Below are positions 48,879 to 57,693 of a DNA stretch of 64,000 nt, piece by piece; position 1 is the stretch's first letter; every line of letters starts with the position of its first letter. Both the position numbers and the translations under genes were made by a program. This stretch comes from an uncultured Microbacterium sp. (GTDB taxonomy: Bacteria; Actinomycetota; Actinomycetes; Actinomycetales; Microbacteriaceae). The stretch is from NCBI RefSeq assembly GCF_945952435.1, contig NZ_CAMFHZ010000009.1:1-64000 (forward strand), given 5' to 3'. The notes beneath the pieces were generated by a model. The model ran no database searches. It worked only from the letters and a program-made list of their open reading frames with translations, and was not told the origin of the DNA.

Positions 48879-49844
48879 TCACAAACCCGGGGACGCGGTG
48901 TCGGCCGCGTCCCGGATGATCGCGGCGAGGGCGACGGGGGAGGTCTCCTGCAGGTTGTGGCGGCCGTCGATGCGCAGCACCGTCGCCCGGGGGAGTCTCG
49001 TGGAGAACTCCTCCTCTGCGTCATCGGAGACGAAGCCCTCCGTCGCGCGGACCAGTGTGAGGGGGACGGAGATCGCCGCGAGGTCGGCCCACCCCTCCTG
49101 GCCGAGGATCCGGCGGGTCGATGCCGAGGCCGCGGCGGAGGCGTCGTCCGTCGCCGCGGCGGTGGCGGCGTCGCCGACGAGGGCGGCGGCGAGGTGCGCG
49201 AAGTGGTGCTTCCACTCGACGCGCCCGTCCTCGCGCACCCGGGTGTTCAGGAACACGCCGCGGGCGGTGTCGTCCCTGCTCCCTCCGAACCCGAACGCCA
49301 TCGCGCGATCGACGAACACGTCGCGGTCCTCGGCGTCCACGACGCGGTAGAACTCGCGCAGCGCCGCGGGGCCCGTGCTCTGATCGATGCCGGGGGTGAT
49401 GTCGACGACGATCACCGCGCGGACGAGCTCGGGAGCGCGCGCGGCGACCGCCGCTGCGGTGAGCCCGCCGAGCGACTGGCCCACGAGCACCTGGGGCCGG
49501 TCGGTCCAGGTCGGCAGCGCGGCGACGACGTCGCCCGCGAGGGTGCGGCCCGTGTAGTCGGCGTCGTCGCGCCAGGACGAGTCGCCGTGACCGGCGAGGT
49601 CGATCGCGAGTGCCGGGCGTCCGAGTGCGAGGATCGTCATGTCCCAGGTGTGCGCATTGAGCCCCGCGCCGTGCAGGAAGGTCACCTCGGGCGTCTCCCG
49701 GCCGTAGCGCAGGGCGCGAAGGACCCGCCCGTCGGGCAGCGTGAGCGAGAGGCGTTCGACCGGAGGGACGTCGACGCCGAGGGCGTCCGCCTGGGAGGCC
49801 AGGTACGAGAACTCGGTGCGCTCATCGGGTGCGGAGTGGGTCAC
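48879..49844 (-). CDS. Alpha/beta hydrolase
   Basis: This 321 aa protein contains the oxyanion region FLHGAGLNAHTWDM, nucleophile elbow GQSLGGLTA, and a C-terminal catalytic His in RIDGRHNLQETSP. A Tyr/Asp-rich cap lies between. The GTG at 49844 has CACAAT six bases upstream, suggesting a leaderless transcript. The substrate is unknown; an esterase or epoxide-hydrolase-like activity is possible. Confidence 0.84.
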   Translation of the reverse strand: MTHSAPDERTEFSYLASQADALGVDVPPVERLSLTLPDGRVLRALRYGRETPEVTFLHGAGLNAHTWDMTILALGRPALAIDLAGHGDSSWRDDADYTGRTLAGDVVAALPTWTDRPQVLVGQSLGGLTAAAVAARAPELVRAVIVVDITPGIDQSTGPAALREFYRVVDAEDRDVFVDRAMAFGFGGSRDDTARGVFLNTRVREDGRVEWKHHFAHLAAALVGDAATAAATDDASAAASASTRRILGQEGWADLAAISVPLTLVRATEGFVSDDAEEEFSTRLPRATVLRIDGRHNLQETSPVALAAIIRDAADTASPGL

Positions 49845-50094
49845 GCCCTCATTGTGCTCCGCTCGGACCGGTCGCGCGAATCCGCAGAGCGAGAAGACAA
49901 GTGATGGCCGGACAATGGTCCTCAGAATGCACAAACAGACCGCATTGCGGGTGATGATGTGATCCGCCACGAGTGACGAGCACGGTTGCGAGGCGACCAC
50001 TCCGCGAGGAGGGGAGGCCGTCCTCGTGGTCCGGAGCCCGTGCCGCGCTCGCCTAGGCTGGACGTACGAGCGACCGCACGGAGGGAGGGATCCG

Positions 50095-50799
50095 ATGACC
50101 GTCCTGACCGTGCCGGGGATCACGAACCTCCGCGACGTCGGAGGGATGCCGGTCGGCTCGTCCCGGATCCGGGAGGGCGTGCTGTTCCGTTCCGGAAACC
50201 TCGCGCACGCCGGCGAGCAGGCGCGGACCTTCCTCGACGCGAGCGTCGCGCACATCGTCGACCTGCGCGACGACAGCGAGGTCATGGCCGAGCCCTGCGC
50301 GATCGACGGGCTGCACATCACGCGCGTGCCTCTCTTCGCCGGCTCCGTCGCCTCGTTCCTGCTCGGCGACGTCAGCCTCGGGGGTCTGTACCGGCACATC
50401 GTCGACGACGGAGCCGACCGCGTCGTCCAGGTCGTGCGGATCCTCTCGGCCGGGGAGCCGACCCTCGTGCACTGCACGCTCGGCAAAGACCGCACCGGCG
50501 TGACCGTGGCCCTCGCGCTCGCCGCGGTCGGGGCGGATCGCGATGCGATCGTCGACGACTACGCGCTGACCGCGTTGCAGCTGCCCGCCTCGAGGAACCG
50601 CGCGATCGCCGCCTGGCTCCAGGAGCACCTGCCGATGGCGCAGAACGCGATCGCCGTCGCGACGCAGTCCCCTGCGCCGGTCATGCGCGAGCTGCTGGAG
50701 CGGATCGACGCGGCCCACGGATCCGCCGCCGACTACCTCCGCGGGGCGGGACTGAGCTCGGCGGAGCTCGACGCCCTGGGCGAGGCTCTCGTCGGCTGA
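50095..50799 (+). CDS. Tyrosine/serine protein phosphatase (PtpB-like)
   Basis: This 234 aa protein has the phosphatase P-loop HCTLGKDRTG (HCxxGxxR), the N-terminal NLRDVGGMPVG and FRSGNLAHAG, and VDLRDDSEV typical of the PtpB/DSP-like Y_phosphatase3 family. It dephosphorylates phosphotyrosine or phosphoinositide in relatives. ATG 50095 has GAGGGAGGGA upstream. About 250 bases separate it from the hydrolase; only its ribosome-binding region was noted there. Confidence 0.87.
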   Translation: MTVLTVPGITNLRDVGGMPVGSSRIREGVLFRSGNLAHAGEQARTFLDASVAHIVDLRDDSEVMAEPCAIDGLHITRVPLFAGSVASFLLGDVSLGGLYRHIVDDGADRVVQVVRILSAGEPTLVHCTLGKDRTGVTVALALAAVGADRDAIVDDYALTALQLPASRNRAIAAWLQEHLPMAQNAIAVATQSPAPVMRELLERIDAAHGSAADYLRGAGLSSAELDALGEALVG

Positions 50800-50827
50800 G
50801 ACCGGGCTTCGAGCGCCCGAGGTGCGA

Positions 50828-50846
50828 GTAGGTTAGGCAACCCTAT
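50828..50846 (+). promoter_or_regulatory. DtxR/IdeR-type iron box
   Basis: GTAGGTTAGGCAACCCTAT matches 15 of 19 positions of the consensus TTAGGTTAGGCTAACCTAA. It lies 24 bases before the SIP-like gene's ATG, near TATCCT (50856-50861), a possible -10 element, so iron-loaded regulator would block transcription. Confidence 0.8.
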
Positions 50847-50870
50847 TTCGGGTGTTATCCTGGAGGCATC

Positions 50871-51338
50871 ATGACCACCGCCATCCGGACCACCGCACGC
50901 GCCGAACGCCGCGCCACGCGTCGCTCGGCGAAGGCGCAGCACCTCATCGTCGCCGACGAGCTCTCGCTGCCCGAGCTCGAGGCCGCGCTGGTCGCCCTGC
51001 CGCTCTGCGCGACGGGCCGGGTGTTCGTCGAAGTCCCCGAGGCGGAGAACGCCTCGCACCTCTCCGTGCCCCCGCGGATGACCGTGACCTGGCTGTCCCG
51101 ATCCTCCCGCTCGGGCGCGCCAGGGACGAGTCGACGCTGCATCGCCGGCCAGGCCGCGGCACGCGCTGCGATCGCCTGGGCCGACGAGATGCTCTGCGAC
51201 GGCGCAGAGGAGCACACCCGCGTGACGCTGCTGGGCGGCTACCTCGGCACGGCCGACATCGCGGAGCACCTCGTCGAGCGCCTGGGCGTCTCGCCCGCGC
51301 AGATCTCCGCCCCGGATCGCTTCGGCCTCTTCGCCTGA
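50871..51338 (+). CDS. SIP-domain-like protein, probable siderophore iron reductase part
   Basis: This 155 aa protein matches the C-terminal (NAD-binding) half of siderophore-interacting ferric-siderophore reductases: SLPELEAALVALPLCATGRVFVEVPEAE..., PRMTVTWLSRSSR and AAIAWADEMLCDG...TRVTLLGGYLGT. The N-terminal FAD-binding half is absent, so it is either a stand-alone variant or needs a separate partner. Its iron box supports an iron-starvation role. GGAGG precedes the ATG. Confidence 0.8.
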   Translation: MTTAIRTTARAERRATRRSAKAQHLIVADELSLPELEAALVALPLCATGRVFVEVPEAENASHLSVPPRMTVTWLSRSSRSGAPGTSRRCIAGQAAARAAIAWADEMLCDGAEEHTRVTLLGGYLGTADIAEHLVERLGVSPAQISAPDRFGLFA

Positions 51339-51350
51339 CCTCGCCCGAGG

Positions 51351-51794
51351 TCACCGCGGCAGGTAGTTGCCGTCCTCCAGACCCGCCTCGATCTCGAAGC
51401 GGTTGCGCAGGGGGTCCCTTCCCGCGCACAGGTACAGCACCGGCATGAGGAAGCCGTACCGCAGCCACTGGCGCTTGTGCACCGCCTCGTGCCGCAGCAC
51501 CCGCGCATCCGGAGCGTCCGGGCCGGTGAGGTAGCAGGCGCCCACGCACACTCCGCCGCGACCGAACGTCCATGCCGGCATGCCGCGGAAGATCCACAGG
51601 CCCTCGCGCCGCTCGACCCGACCCGTGCTCCACAGCCCGCCCCAGATCCATCCGATCGCGGTGCCCCACGCGTAGCCGAGGCGGCTGATCGGGGAGCGCA
51701 GCAGGACCGTCGGCAGTCGACGATCGGCGCGGCGTCCTCGGGCGAGCGCGGCGGCGGCCCGAGCGTGGACCTCGTCGAGGTCGGGGCGTGTCAC
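51351..51794 (-). CDS. Small protein with an HExxH-like motif
   Basis: This 147 aa protein has an amphipathic start, an Arg/Trp-rich middle (LGYAWGTAIGWIWGGLWSTGR) and a RHEAVHKRQWLRYG segment (HExxH-like), then NRFEIEAGLEDGNYLPR. The HEAVH pattern suggests a metal-binding, peptidase-like fold, but the length is small for a metalloprotease. GTG 51794 overlaps the arginase-like stop by 4 bases. Function is unknown. Confidence 0.7.
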   Translation of the reverse strand: MTRPDLDEVHARAAAALARGRRADRRLPTVLLRSPISRLGYAWGTAIGWIWGGLWSTGRVERREGLWIFRGMPAWTFGRGGVCVGACYLTGPDAPDARVLRHEAVHKRQWLRYGFLMPVLYLCAGRDPLRNRFEIEAGLEDGNYLPR

Positions 51795-52603
51795 GCGAGC
51801 GCGCCGATCAGTCGCAGGATCGCCCCCAGGTCCTCGACGGCGTCGCCGGGGGAGCGCGGGGCGAATCCGGCGATGGTGGCGCCGGCGACCGGAAGGCGCT
51901 CGCGCAGCGCCTTCACGGCCTGGACGACCTCGGCGGTGCGCAGTCCGAACGGCACGGCCGAGGACACCCCGGCGATCTCCGAGGGATCGAGCACGTCGAC
52001 GTCGACGTGTATGTAGACGCGCGTGGCACCGGTCGCGATCACCGCGTCGACGAGCGCCTCCGCGCGGTCCAGGCCGTCGACGCGGACGATCCCCGAGGAG
52101 TCGAGGAACGCGCTCTCTGCGTCGTCCTCGGCACGCGCGCCGACGAGCACGATGCGCTCCGGAGCCAGACCGTCCGGGCCCTGCAGCGGGAACGAGGAGT
52201 GACCGAGGAGCGCACGCAACGCCATCCCCGCGTAGGCGCCGGAGGTCGAGGACTCCGGGGTGTGCAGGTCGGGATGCGCGTCGAACCAGACGATCGCGAC
52301 ATCGTCGAGCCCGCCGGGCAGGGCGGAGACCGCCGCGACGCTGACGCCGCAGTCCCCGCCCACCACCAGCGTGGGCTCCGCATGGGCCGTGACGGCTTCC
52401 TCTATCAGCTCCCCCGTGCGTCGCAGGCTGCTCAGCCGGTGCACTCCCGTGCCCTCGGCATCGCCCGCCTCCAACGGGACCTCCAGGACCGTCGTGCGAT
52501 CGCGGGGGAGATCCCCCGCGATCGCCGCGGCGCCGTCGGTGAGCAGCATCGCCCGCGGGGCAGGGGAGCCCTGCCACTGCGGCACGACGAGGAAGCGCGT
52601 CAC
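51791..52603 (-). CDS. Arginase-fold protein with one altered metal motif
   Basis: This 270 aa protein has the ureohydrolase fold. The second and third metal motifs, WFDAHPDLHT and HVDVDVLDPSE, are canonical. The first motif reads GGDCGVS, with Cys where arginases have His (GGDHS). It could be an arginase, an agmatinase-like or a different C-N hydrolase, and the Cys may change metal use or activity. It lies between the small HExxH protein and PspA on the same strand; the two-base gap to pspA suggests one operon. Confidence 0.8.
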   Translation of the reverse strand: MTRFLVVPQWQGSPAPRAMLLTDGAAAIAGDLPRDRTTVLEVPLEAGDAEGTGVHRLSSLRRTGELIEEAVTAHAEPTLVVGGDCGVSVAAVSALPGGLDDVAIVWFDAHPDLHTPESSTSGAYAGMALRALLGHSSFPLQGPDGLAPERIVLVGARAEDDAESAFLDSSGIVRVDGLDRAEALVDAVIATGATRVYIHVDVDVLDPSEIAGVSSAVPFGLRTAEVVQAVKALRERLPVAGATIAGFAPRSPGDAVEDLGAILRLIGALA

Positions 52604-52605
52604 GA

Positions 52606-53346
52606 TCAGCCCTCGAGCGCTTCCCGCGGCGCCGTCGAACCGGCCTTCAGCTCGGCGAGCCGTGCCTCGACCTCGGTCAGCTCTCCGACGTCCTCGAGGC
52701 TCTCGAACTGCGCGTCGATCGACGAGGCCGCCAGCTCCGCCTTGCCCTGGGCGATGGCCTCCTGGCGGCGGATCTTGTCCTCGAAGCGCCCGAGCTCGCT
52801 GGTCGGGTCGAGGACGTTGATCGAGGAGACCGCGTCCTGGACCTTGCTCTGCGCCTCGGCGACCTTGGCGCGCGCCAGCAGTTCGCTGCGCTTGTTCTTG
52901 AGCTCGCCGAGCTTCTCCTTCATCGTGTTCAGGCCCGACTTGAGCTTGTCGACGATCTCCGTCTGCGCCGCGATCTGCGGCTCGGCCGTCTTCGCCTCGC
53001 GCTCGGAGCTGATCTGACGCTGCAGCGCGACCTTGGCGAGGTTGTCGAACTTGTCGGCGTCGGCGGTGTTGCCCGCGCCGCGGAGGTCGTCGGCCTTGCG
53101 GCTCGCCGCGAGCGCCTTGTTGCCCCACTCGGCAGCGGCCTGCACGTCCTCCTGGTGGTCGCGCTCGAGCAGGCGCAGGTTGCCGATGGTCTCGGCGATG
53201 GCCGACTCGGCGTCCGCGATGTTGTTCGTGTAGTCGCGCACGAGCTGGTCGATCATCTTCTGCGGGTCCTCTGCGGAGTCGAGGAGCGCGTTGATGTTGG
53301 CCTTCACGAGGGTCGAGATGCGGCCGAAGATGGACTGCTTGGTCAT
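52606..53346 (-). CDS. pspA: PspA/IM30 phage-shock-type membrane protein
   Basis: This 246 aa coiled-coil protein opens MTKQSIFGRISTLVKANINALLDSAEDPQKMIDQLVRDYTNNI, the amphipathic start of PspA/Vipp1, followed by long heptad-rich helices and the C-terminal helix SSIDAQFESLEDVGELTEVEARLAELK. PspA polymers stabilise stressed membranes. It is downstream of the TPM gene with a short gap, a known association. A GGAAGG ribosome-binding site precedes ATG. Confidence 0.92.
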   Translation of the reverse strand: MTKQSIFGRISTLVKANINALLDSAEDPQKMIDQLVRDYTNNIADAESAIAETIGNLRLLERDHQEDVQAAAEWGNKALAASRKADDLRGAGNTADADKFDNLAKVALQRQISSEREAKTAEPQIAAQTEIVDKLKSGLNTMKEKLGELKNKRSELLARAKVAEAQSKVQDAVSSINVLDPTSELGRFEDKIRRQEAIAQGKAELAASSIDAQFESLEDVGELTEVEARLAELKAGSTAPREALEG

Positions 53347-53399
53347 GAGATGTCCTTCCGATGTTTCCGGTCGTGGTGGTCAGGTCTGTGTGTGCGGGA

Positions 53400-55433
53400 T
53401 CAGAAGCGCCCGCCGGATCCGGAGCGGCCCCCGCCGCCCGAGCGGCCTCCGCCGCCGAAGCCGGAGGCTCCGAAGCCTCCGCCGCTCGAACGCCATCCGC
53501 CTCCGCCGGGCCCCCATCCGGAGGAGCGTCCGCCGCCGGAGAGGATCCCGCCGATGATCCCGCCGAGGATCGCGCCGCCCAGGTCGCCGCCGCCGCGCCC
53601 TCCCCAGGATCCTCCGGACGGGAGCGCGGCGCCGCCGTCGAACACGTCGAGTGAACGGTCGGCGAGCGCGGACGCCTCTTGCGCGAGCGAGATCGCGCGC
53701 TGCGCGTGCTGCAGGGCTGTCGCCGGATCGGCGGTGCGCGACGCCTCTGCCTGATCGTATTCCGCGCTCGCCTGCGCGATCCGCGTCCGCGGGTCCGCGC
53801 CCATGGCGCCGCGTCGGGTCGTGATGTAGGTGGTCGCGGTCGAGATCTCGGCGCGTGCCTGGGCGAGCGTCTGCTCCAGCACCTGCCGCGCACGCTCCGC
53901 CTGCTGCTGCGCGTCACGGATCGCGGACAGCGTCTCGTCGATGCGCGTGTTCGCCGCCGTCAGGACTTCGAGCACGGCCATCGGGCGCCGCCCTGTGCCG
54001 GTCAGATCGGTCTGCGCCTGGGCGAGCGCCGCCCGGGTCGCGGCGACGACCGCGTCGCGTTCGGGGGACGGCGGCAGCGCGGATGCCGCGGCGACGTCCT
54101 GTTCGAGGTCTGCGATGAGCGCACGGGCCTTCTCCTCCGCGGCGTGCAGATCGTCCCGCAGGGTCGTGAGCGCGGCCGCGAGCTGATCCGCCTGGAGCAC
54201 CGCCTCCTCCGCCGTGCGGATCGCGAACGCCGCCTCCCCGCGCTTGCCCTCGGCGAGCAGGCGGTGCGCGTCGGCGATGCCGGCATCGGCGAGCGCCAGC
54301 CGGCTCGCGGCCTGGCCGGGGTTCTCCACGACCGTGCTCAGGGCGCTCGCGTCGTACGAGCCCTGCAGCGTCAGGAGCGCCGCGGGTGCGCCGGCGACGA
54401 CGGACGTCGCCGCGGCGCGATGCTGCTCGAGGTGCGCGAGCGCCTGTTCGGCGTCCTTCTCCAGGGCGCGCAGCTCGTCGAACGCCGCGACGTTGGCGTT
54501 CAGCGCCGTGTCGGCGGCCTCGCAGAGGCGGATGATCCTGAGGTACCACTCCCGGCGTTGCGCGTCGGTGTCCGGGATCTCGTCGTCGAGTCTCTGTTTG
54601 AGCGAGAACGCCTCGTCGAGCTTCGCCTTCGCCTTCGCGACCACGTCCGTGAAGACCGCGGTCGATGCGTCCCCGAACTGCGCGGTCGCGAAGCCGAGAT
54701 CCTCGGTCGAGCTCGTCACCGCATCGTCGGTGCGCACGAGGGCGGAGCCGGCGCGCGTCTCGAGCTCGTCGTCGCTGATCGCGTCGAGCGGATCGGCGAC
54801 CGGCTCCGTGGACACGGGTCGGATCCGCGCCGCGGCCCTGCGCCGCATCGCGATCAGCACGACGATCGCGACGACGATGGCCAGGATGCAGGCGATGACG
54901 AGGACGATGCCCACGAGGTCGGGACCGCCGGACCCGCCTTCGAAGCCGGCCGCCGCGGTGCGCACGGCGCCGGCCCAGTCGGAGTCGTGCAGATCGTTCA
55001 CGAGCGACGCCGAGATCCGATCGACCTGGGAGAGCGGTATCGGACCGTCCTCCGAGGCGGACAGGTAGTAGCTGCGTCCGTCGGTGGCGATCGCGAGCAG
55101 GTACTGCCGGTCGCCGAGGTCGTTGTCCTTCGCGACCTGCTCGGTCCACTGCTGCCGGTTTTCCGGGTCCGTGAAGCGATCGACGAACACGACGAAGAGC
55201 TGGAGGTCCTTGGCCTTGCTGAGAGCCGTGAGACGCTGCTCCAGCTCGGTTCGCTCCCGCGCGCTCAGCACCCCCGCCTCATCGGTGAGGTAGTCCTGGC
55301 CGAGCGGGACGGGCGCCGTCGCGGGCGCCGAGGACGCGGCGGACGAGGTGTCGGCGAGCGCAGGAGGGACCGCCACGGACACGCCGAGCACGCCCAGGAG
55401 CAGTCCGACGACGACAGCCCAGCGTGCGCGCAT
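53400..55433 (-). CDS. TPM-domain membrane protein with a long coiled-coil C-terminus
   Basis: This 677 aa protein has a signal peptide (MRARWAVVVGLLLGVLG), an extracytoplasmic TPM domain (about 45-165; DEAGVLSARERTELEQRLTAL, FVVFVDRF, YLLAIATDGRSYYL), one transmembrane helix (about 185-210), then a long cytoplasmic coiled coil and a Gly-rich tail. TPM domains accompany PspA in many phyla. The coiled coil resembles the 441 aa protein at 5285. ATG 55433 has AAAGGAG upstream; the ORF-track extension is unlikely. Confidence 0.86.
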   Translation of the reverse strand: MRARWAVVVGLLLGVLGVSVAVPPALADTSSAASSAPATAPVPLGQDYLTDEAGVLSARERTELEQRLTALSKAKDLQLFVVFVDRFTDPENRQQWTEQVAKDNDLGDRQYLLAIATDGRSYYLSASEDGPIPLSQVDRISASLVNDLHDSDWAGAVRTAAAGFEGGSGGPDLVGIVLVIACILAIVVAIVVLIAMRRRAAARIRPVSTEPVADPLDAISDDELETRAGSALVRTDDAVTSSTEDLGFATAQFGDASTAVFTDVVAKAKAKLDEAFSLKQRLDDEIPDTDAQRREWYLRIIRLCEAADTALNANVAAFDELRALEKDAEQALAHLEQHRAAATSVVAGAPAALLTLQGSYDASALSTVVENPGQAASRLALADAGIADAHRLLAEGKRGEAAFAIRTAEEAVLQADQLAAALTTLRDDLHAAEEKARALIADLEQDVAAASALPPSPERDAVVAATRAALAQAQTDLTGTGRRPMAVLEVLTAANTRIDETLSAIRDAQQQAERARQVLEQTLAQARAEISTATTYITTRRGAMGADPRTRIAQASAEYDQAEASRTADPATALQHAQRAISLAQEASALADRSLDVFDGGAALPSGGSWGGRGGGDLGGAILGGIIGGILSGGGRSSGWGPGGGGWRSSGGGFGASGFGGGGRSGGGGRSGSGGRF

Positions 55434-55502
55434 CCTCGCTCCTTTCCGGGCCCCGCAGGCCCGCTCCTGCGAGTCTAACGAGGTCTCACTAGGCTGGTGA
55501 TG

Positions 55503-56366
55503 ATGGACGACAGATACGGATCCGACGTGCTCGCCGCCGGCTGGCGGGATCGGGGAGCGAAGAAGGCCGTCGACGTCCCGGCGGAGCGGGATCTCGTCGT
55601 CGAGGTCGCCGTGGACGGGTTCTGCGGGGCGGTCACCCGGATCGAGGGCGGCCAGGTCGAGCTCGAGGACTTCCGCGGACGGCGACGGCTGTTCCCGATG
55701 GGGGCCGGGTTCATGATCGACGGCGAGCCCGTGCGCCTCGTGCATCCGGCCAGGACGCAGACGGCCGCGCGACGCACCGCGTCCGGTTCCTTCGCGGTCG
55801 CCGACGCCCGCGCGCGCACCGCACTGCCCAGCCGCATCCTCGTCGAAGGCCGCCACGACGCGGAGCTCGTCGAGAAGGTCTGGGGCGACGATCTGCGCGT
55901 CGAGGGCGTCGTCGTGGAGTACCTGCAGGGCGTGGATCTGCTGCCGGAGCTGCTCGACGCCGAACCGCCGGGGCGCACGCGACGCTACGGCGTGCTCGTG
56001 GACCATCTGGTGCCCGGATCCAAGGAGAGCCGCATCGCCGAGCAGATCCTGCGCGGGCCGCACGGGGCGCACCTGCGCATCGTCGGTCATCCCTTCATCG
56101 ACGTGTGGCAGTGCGTGACGCCGGCGGCGATGGGCATCCGCGCCTGGCCCGAGATCCCCCGCGGCACCGAGTGGAAGACGGGGATCTGCCGGGCCTTCGG
56201 TTGGCCCGCGGCGTCGCAGGCCGACATCGCGCACGCGTGGAAGCGGATCCTGTCCCGGGTGAGCAGCTACCGCGACCTGGAGCCTGCGCTCCTCGGCCGG
56301 GTGGAGGAGCTCATCGACTTCGTGACCGAACAACGTGCGACCGAACAAGGGGAGACGCGACGATGA
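55503..56366 (+). CDS. DUF3097 family protein
   Basis: This 287 aa conserved actinobacterial protein contains TALPSRILVEGRHDAELVEKVWGDDLRVEGVVVEYLQGVDLL, which resembles the Toprim fold (EGRxD). The rest (GVLVDHLVPGSKESRIAEQIL, HPFIDVWQCVTPAAMGI) is DUF3097-specific. ATG 55503 sits seven bases after TAGGCT; GTG 55497 and ATG 55500 are close alternatives. Nucleic-acid processing is suggested by the fold only. Confidence 0.83.
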   Translation: MDDRYGSDVLAAGWRDRGAKKAVDVPAERDLVVEVAVDGFCGAVTRIEGGQVELEDFRGRRRLFPMGAGFMIDGEPVRLVHPARTQTAARRTASGSFAVADARARTALPSRILVEGRHDAELVEKVWGDDLRVEGVVVEYLQGVDLLPELLDAEPPGRTRRYGVLVDHLVPGSKESRIAEQILRGPHGAHLRIVGHPFIDVWQCVTPAAMGIRAWPEIPRGTEWKTGICRAFGWPAASQADIAHAWKRILSRVSSYRDLEPALLGRVEELIDFVTEQRATEQGETRR

Positions 56367-56407
56367 GCGGCCGCTCGGCGGGCTCGTCGCACGGATACGC
56401 TGGACGG

Positions 56408-57133
56408 ATGCCCGAACCCCGAACGTTCCGCGACGAGCCGGTCTCGTTCGTGCGCCGCAGCGGCCGCATGTCGGAGGCGCAGGAGCGCGCGTTCGCCGAA
56501 CTCGCGCCGCTCTACCTGCTCGACGTGCCCCGTGACGTCGCGTGGACCTCGGTGCACCCCGAGGCGCGGCTCGACGCGGTCGCCGCATACGGACGTTCCG
56601 CGCCGCTGGTCGTCGAGGTCGGTTCGGGGCAGGGCCATGCGATCGTCGCCGCCGCGGGCGCGAACCCGGCGAACGACTTCCTGGCCGTCGAGGTCTTCCG
56701 CGCGGGCCTCGCACGCACCATGCTCGACGCCGATCGCGCGGGCGTGCGCAACCTGCGTCTCGTCGAGGCCAACGCCCCCGAGGTGCTGTCGTCGTTCCTG
56801 CCGCCGGCCGCCGCCGACGAGGTCTGGATCTTCTTCCCGGATCCGTGGCACAAGAAGCGGCACACGAAACGACGTCTCGTGCGCCCCGGTTTCGGGGCCA
56901 CGGCCGGTGCGGCGCTCCGTGACGGCGGACTGCTGCGGCTCGCCACGGACTGGGAGGACTACGCGCTGCAGATGCGCGAGGTGCTCGACGAGGCGTCGGA
57001 GTTCGAGCGGGCCTTCGACGGCGAGTGGGCCGAGCGCTTCGACGGGCGTGTGATGACCGCGTTCGAGCGCAAGGGCATCGCGAAGGGGCGCGACATCCGC
57101 GACCTCACCTATCGCCGCGTCGCACGCGGCTGA
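56408..57133 (+). CDS. trmB: tRNA (guanine-N7-)-methyltransferase TrmB
   Basis: This 241 aa SAM enzyme methylates G46 of tRNA. SAM motif VVEVGSGQGHAIVAAA, AVEVFRAGLARTML and the substrate motif IFFPDPWHKKRHTKRRLVRP are typical. ATG 56408 starts PEPRTFRDEPVSFVRRSGRM, the family N-terminus, and has TACGCT exactly six bases upstream. A second in-frame ATG at 56363 overlaps the upstream stop (ATGA) behind GGGGAG and could give a longer form from the operon. Confidence 0.92.
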   Translation: MPEPRTFRDEPVSFVRRSGRMSEAQERAFAELAPLYLLDVPRDVAWTSVHPEARLDAVAAYGRSAPLVVEVGSGQGHAIVAAAGANPANDFLAVEVFRAGLARTMLDADRAGVRNLRLVEANAPEVLSSFLPPAAADEVWIFFPDPWHKKRHTKRRLVRPGFGATAGAALRDGGLLRLATDWEDYALQMREVLDEASEFERAFDGEWAERFDGRVMTAFERKGIAKGRDIRDLTYRRVARG

Positions 57134-57160
57134 GCGGTATCGGCGCGCGAGAATCTCTGC

Positions 57161-57547
57161 ATGCTCCTGGTGATCGGATTCGTCTTCGCGGGGCTCGCCG
57201 CGCTCATCCACGTCTACATCTTTGTGCTGGAGTCGGTGCGCTGGACCCACCCGTCCACGCGACGCATCTTCGGCGCGTCTGCCGAGGACGCAGAGACCAC
57301 CCGGCCGCTGGCCTTCAACCAGGGCTTCTACAACCTGTTCCTCGCGATCGTGACCGTGATCGGCATCGTGATCGCCGCCGGCGCCTCCGCCCCCGTCGGC
57401 ATCGCCCTCATGCTGGCCGGCACGGGTTCGATGCTCGCCGCGGCGCTCGTGCTGATCCTGTCCGATCGCTCCAAGGCTCGAGCGGCGATCGTCCAGGGGT
57501 TCTTCCCCCTGATCGCCGTGGTGCTGCTGGTCGTCGTCCTGATCTGA
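57161..57547 (+). CDS. DUF1304 membrane protein
   Basis: This 128 aa four-helix membrane protein matches the DUF1304 pattern: GFVFAGLAALIHVYIFVLESVRWT, FNQGFYNLFLAIVTVIGI and a C-terminal VQGFFPLIAVVLLVVVLI. Function is unknown. GAGAAT lies six bases before the ATG, so the transcript is probably leaderless. Confidence 0.85.
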   Translation: MLLVIGFVFAGLAALIHVYIFVLESVRWTHPSTRRIFGASAEDAETTRPLAFNQGFYNLFLAIVTVIGIVIAAGASAPVGIALMLAGTGSMLAAALVLILSDRSKARAAIVQGFFPLIAVVLLVVVLI

Positions 57548-57693
57548 GCGCGCGCGGGCGATCTTCTCGCGTCCGGCGCACGTCGTCGAACAGCGCGAAT
57601 ATGATCCAGAACGATCGTTCGGCTTCTCGCGACGCCAAAGCGGTCCGGCGCGGTCGGAGCGCAGACGGTTCCGATGCTAGGCTCGTTCGGTAC

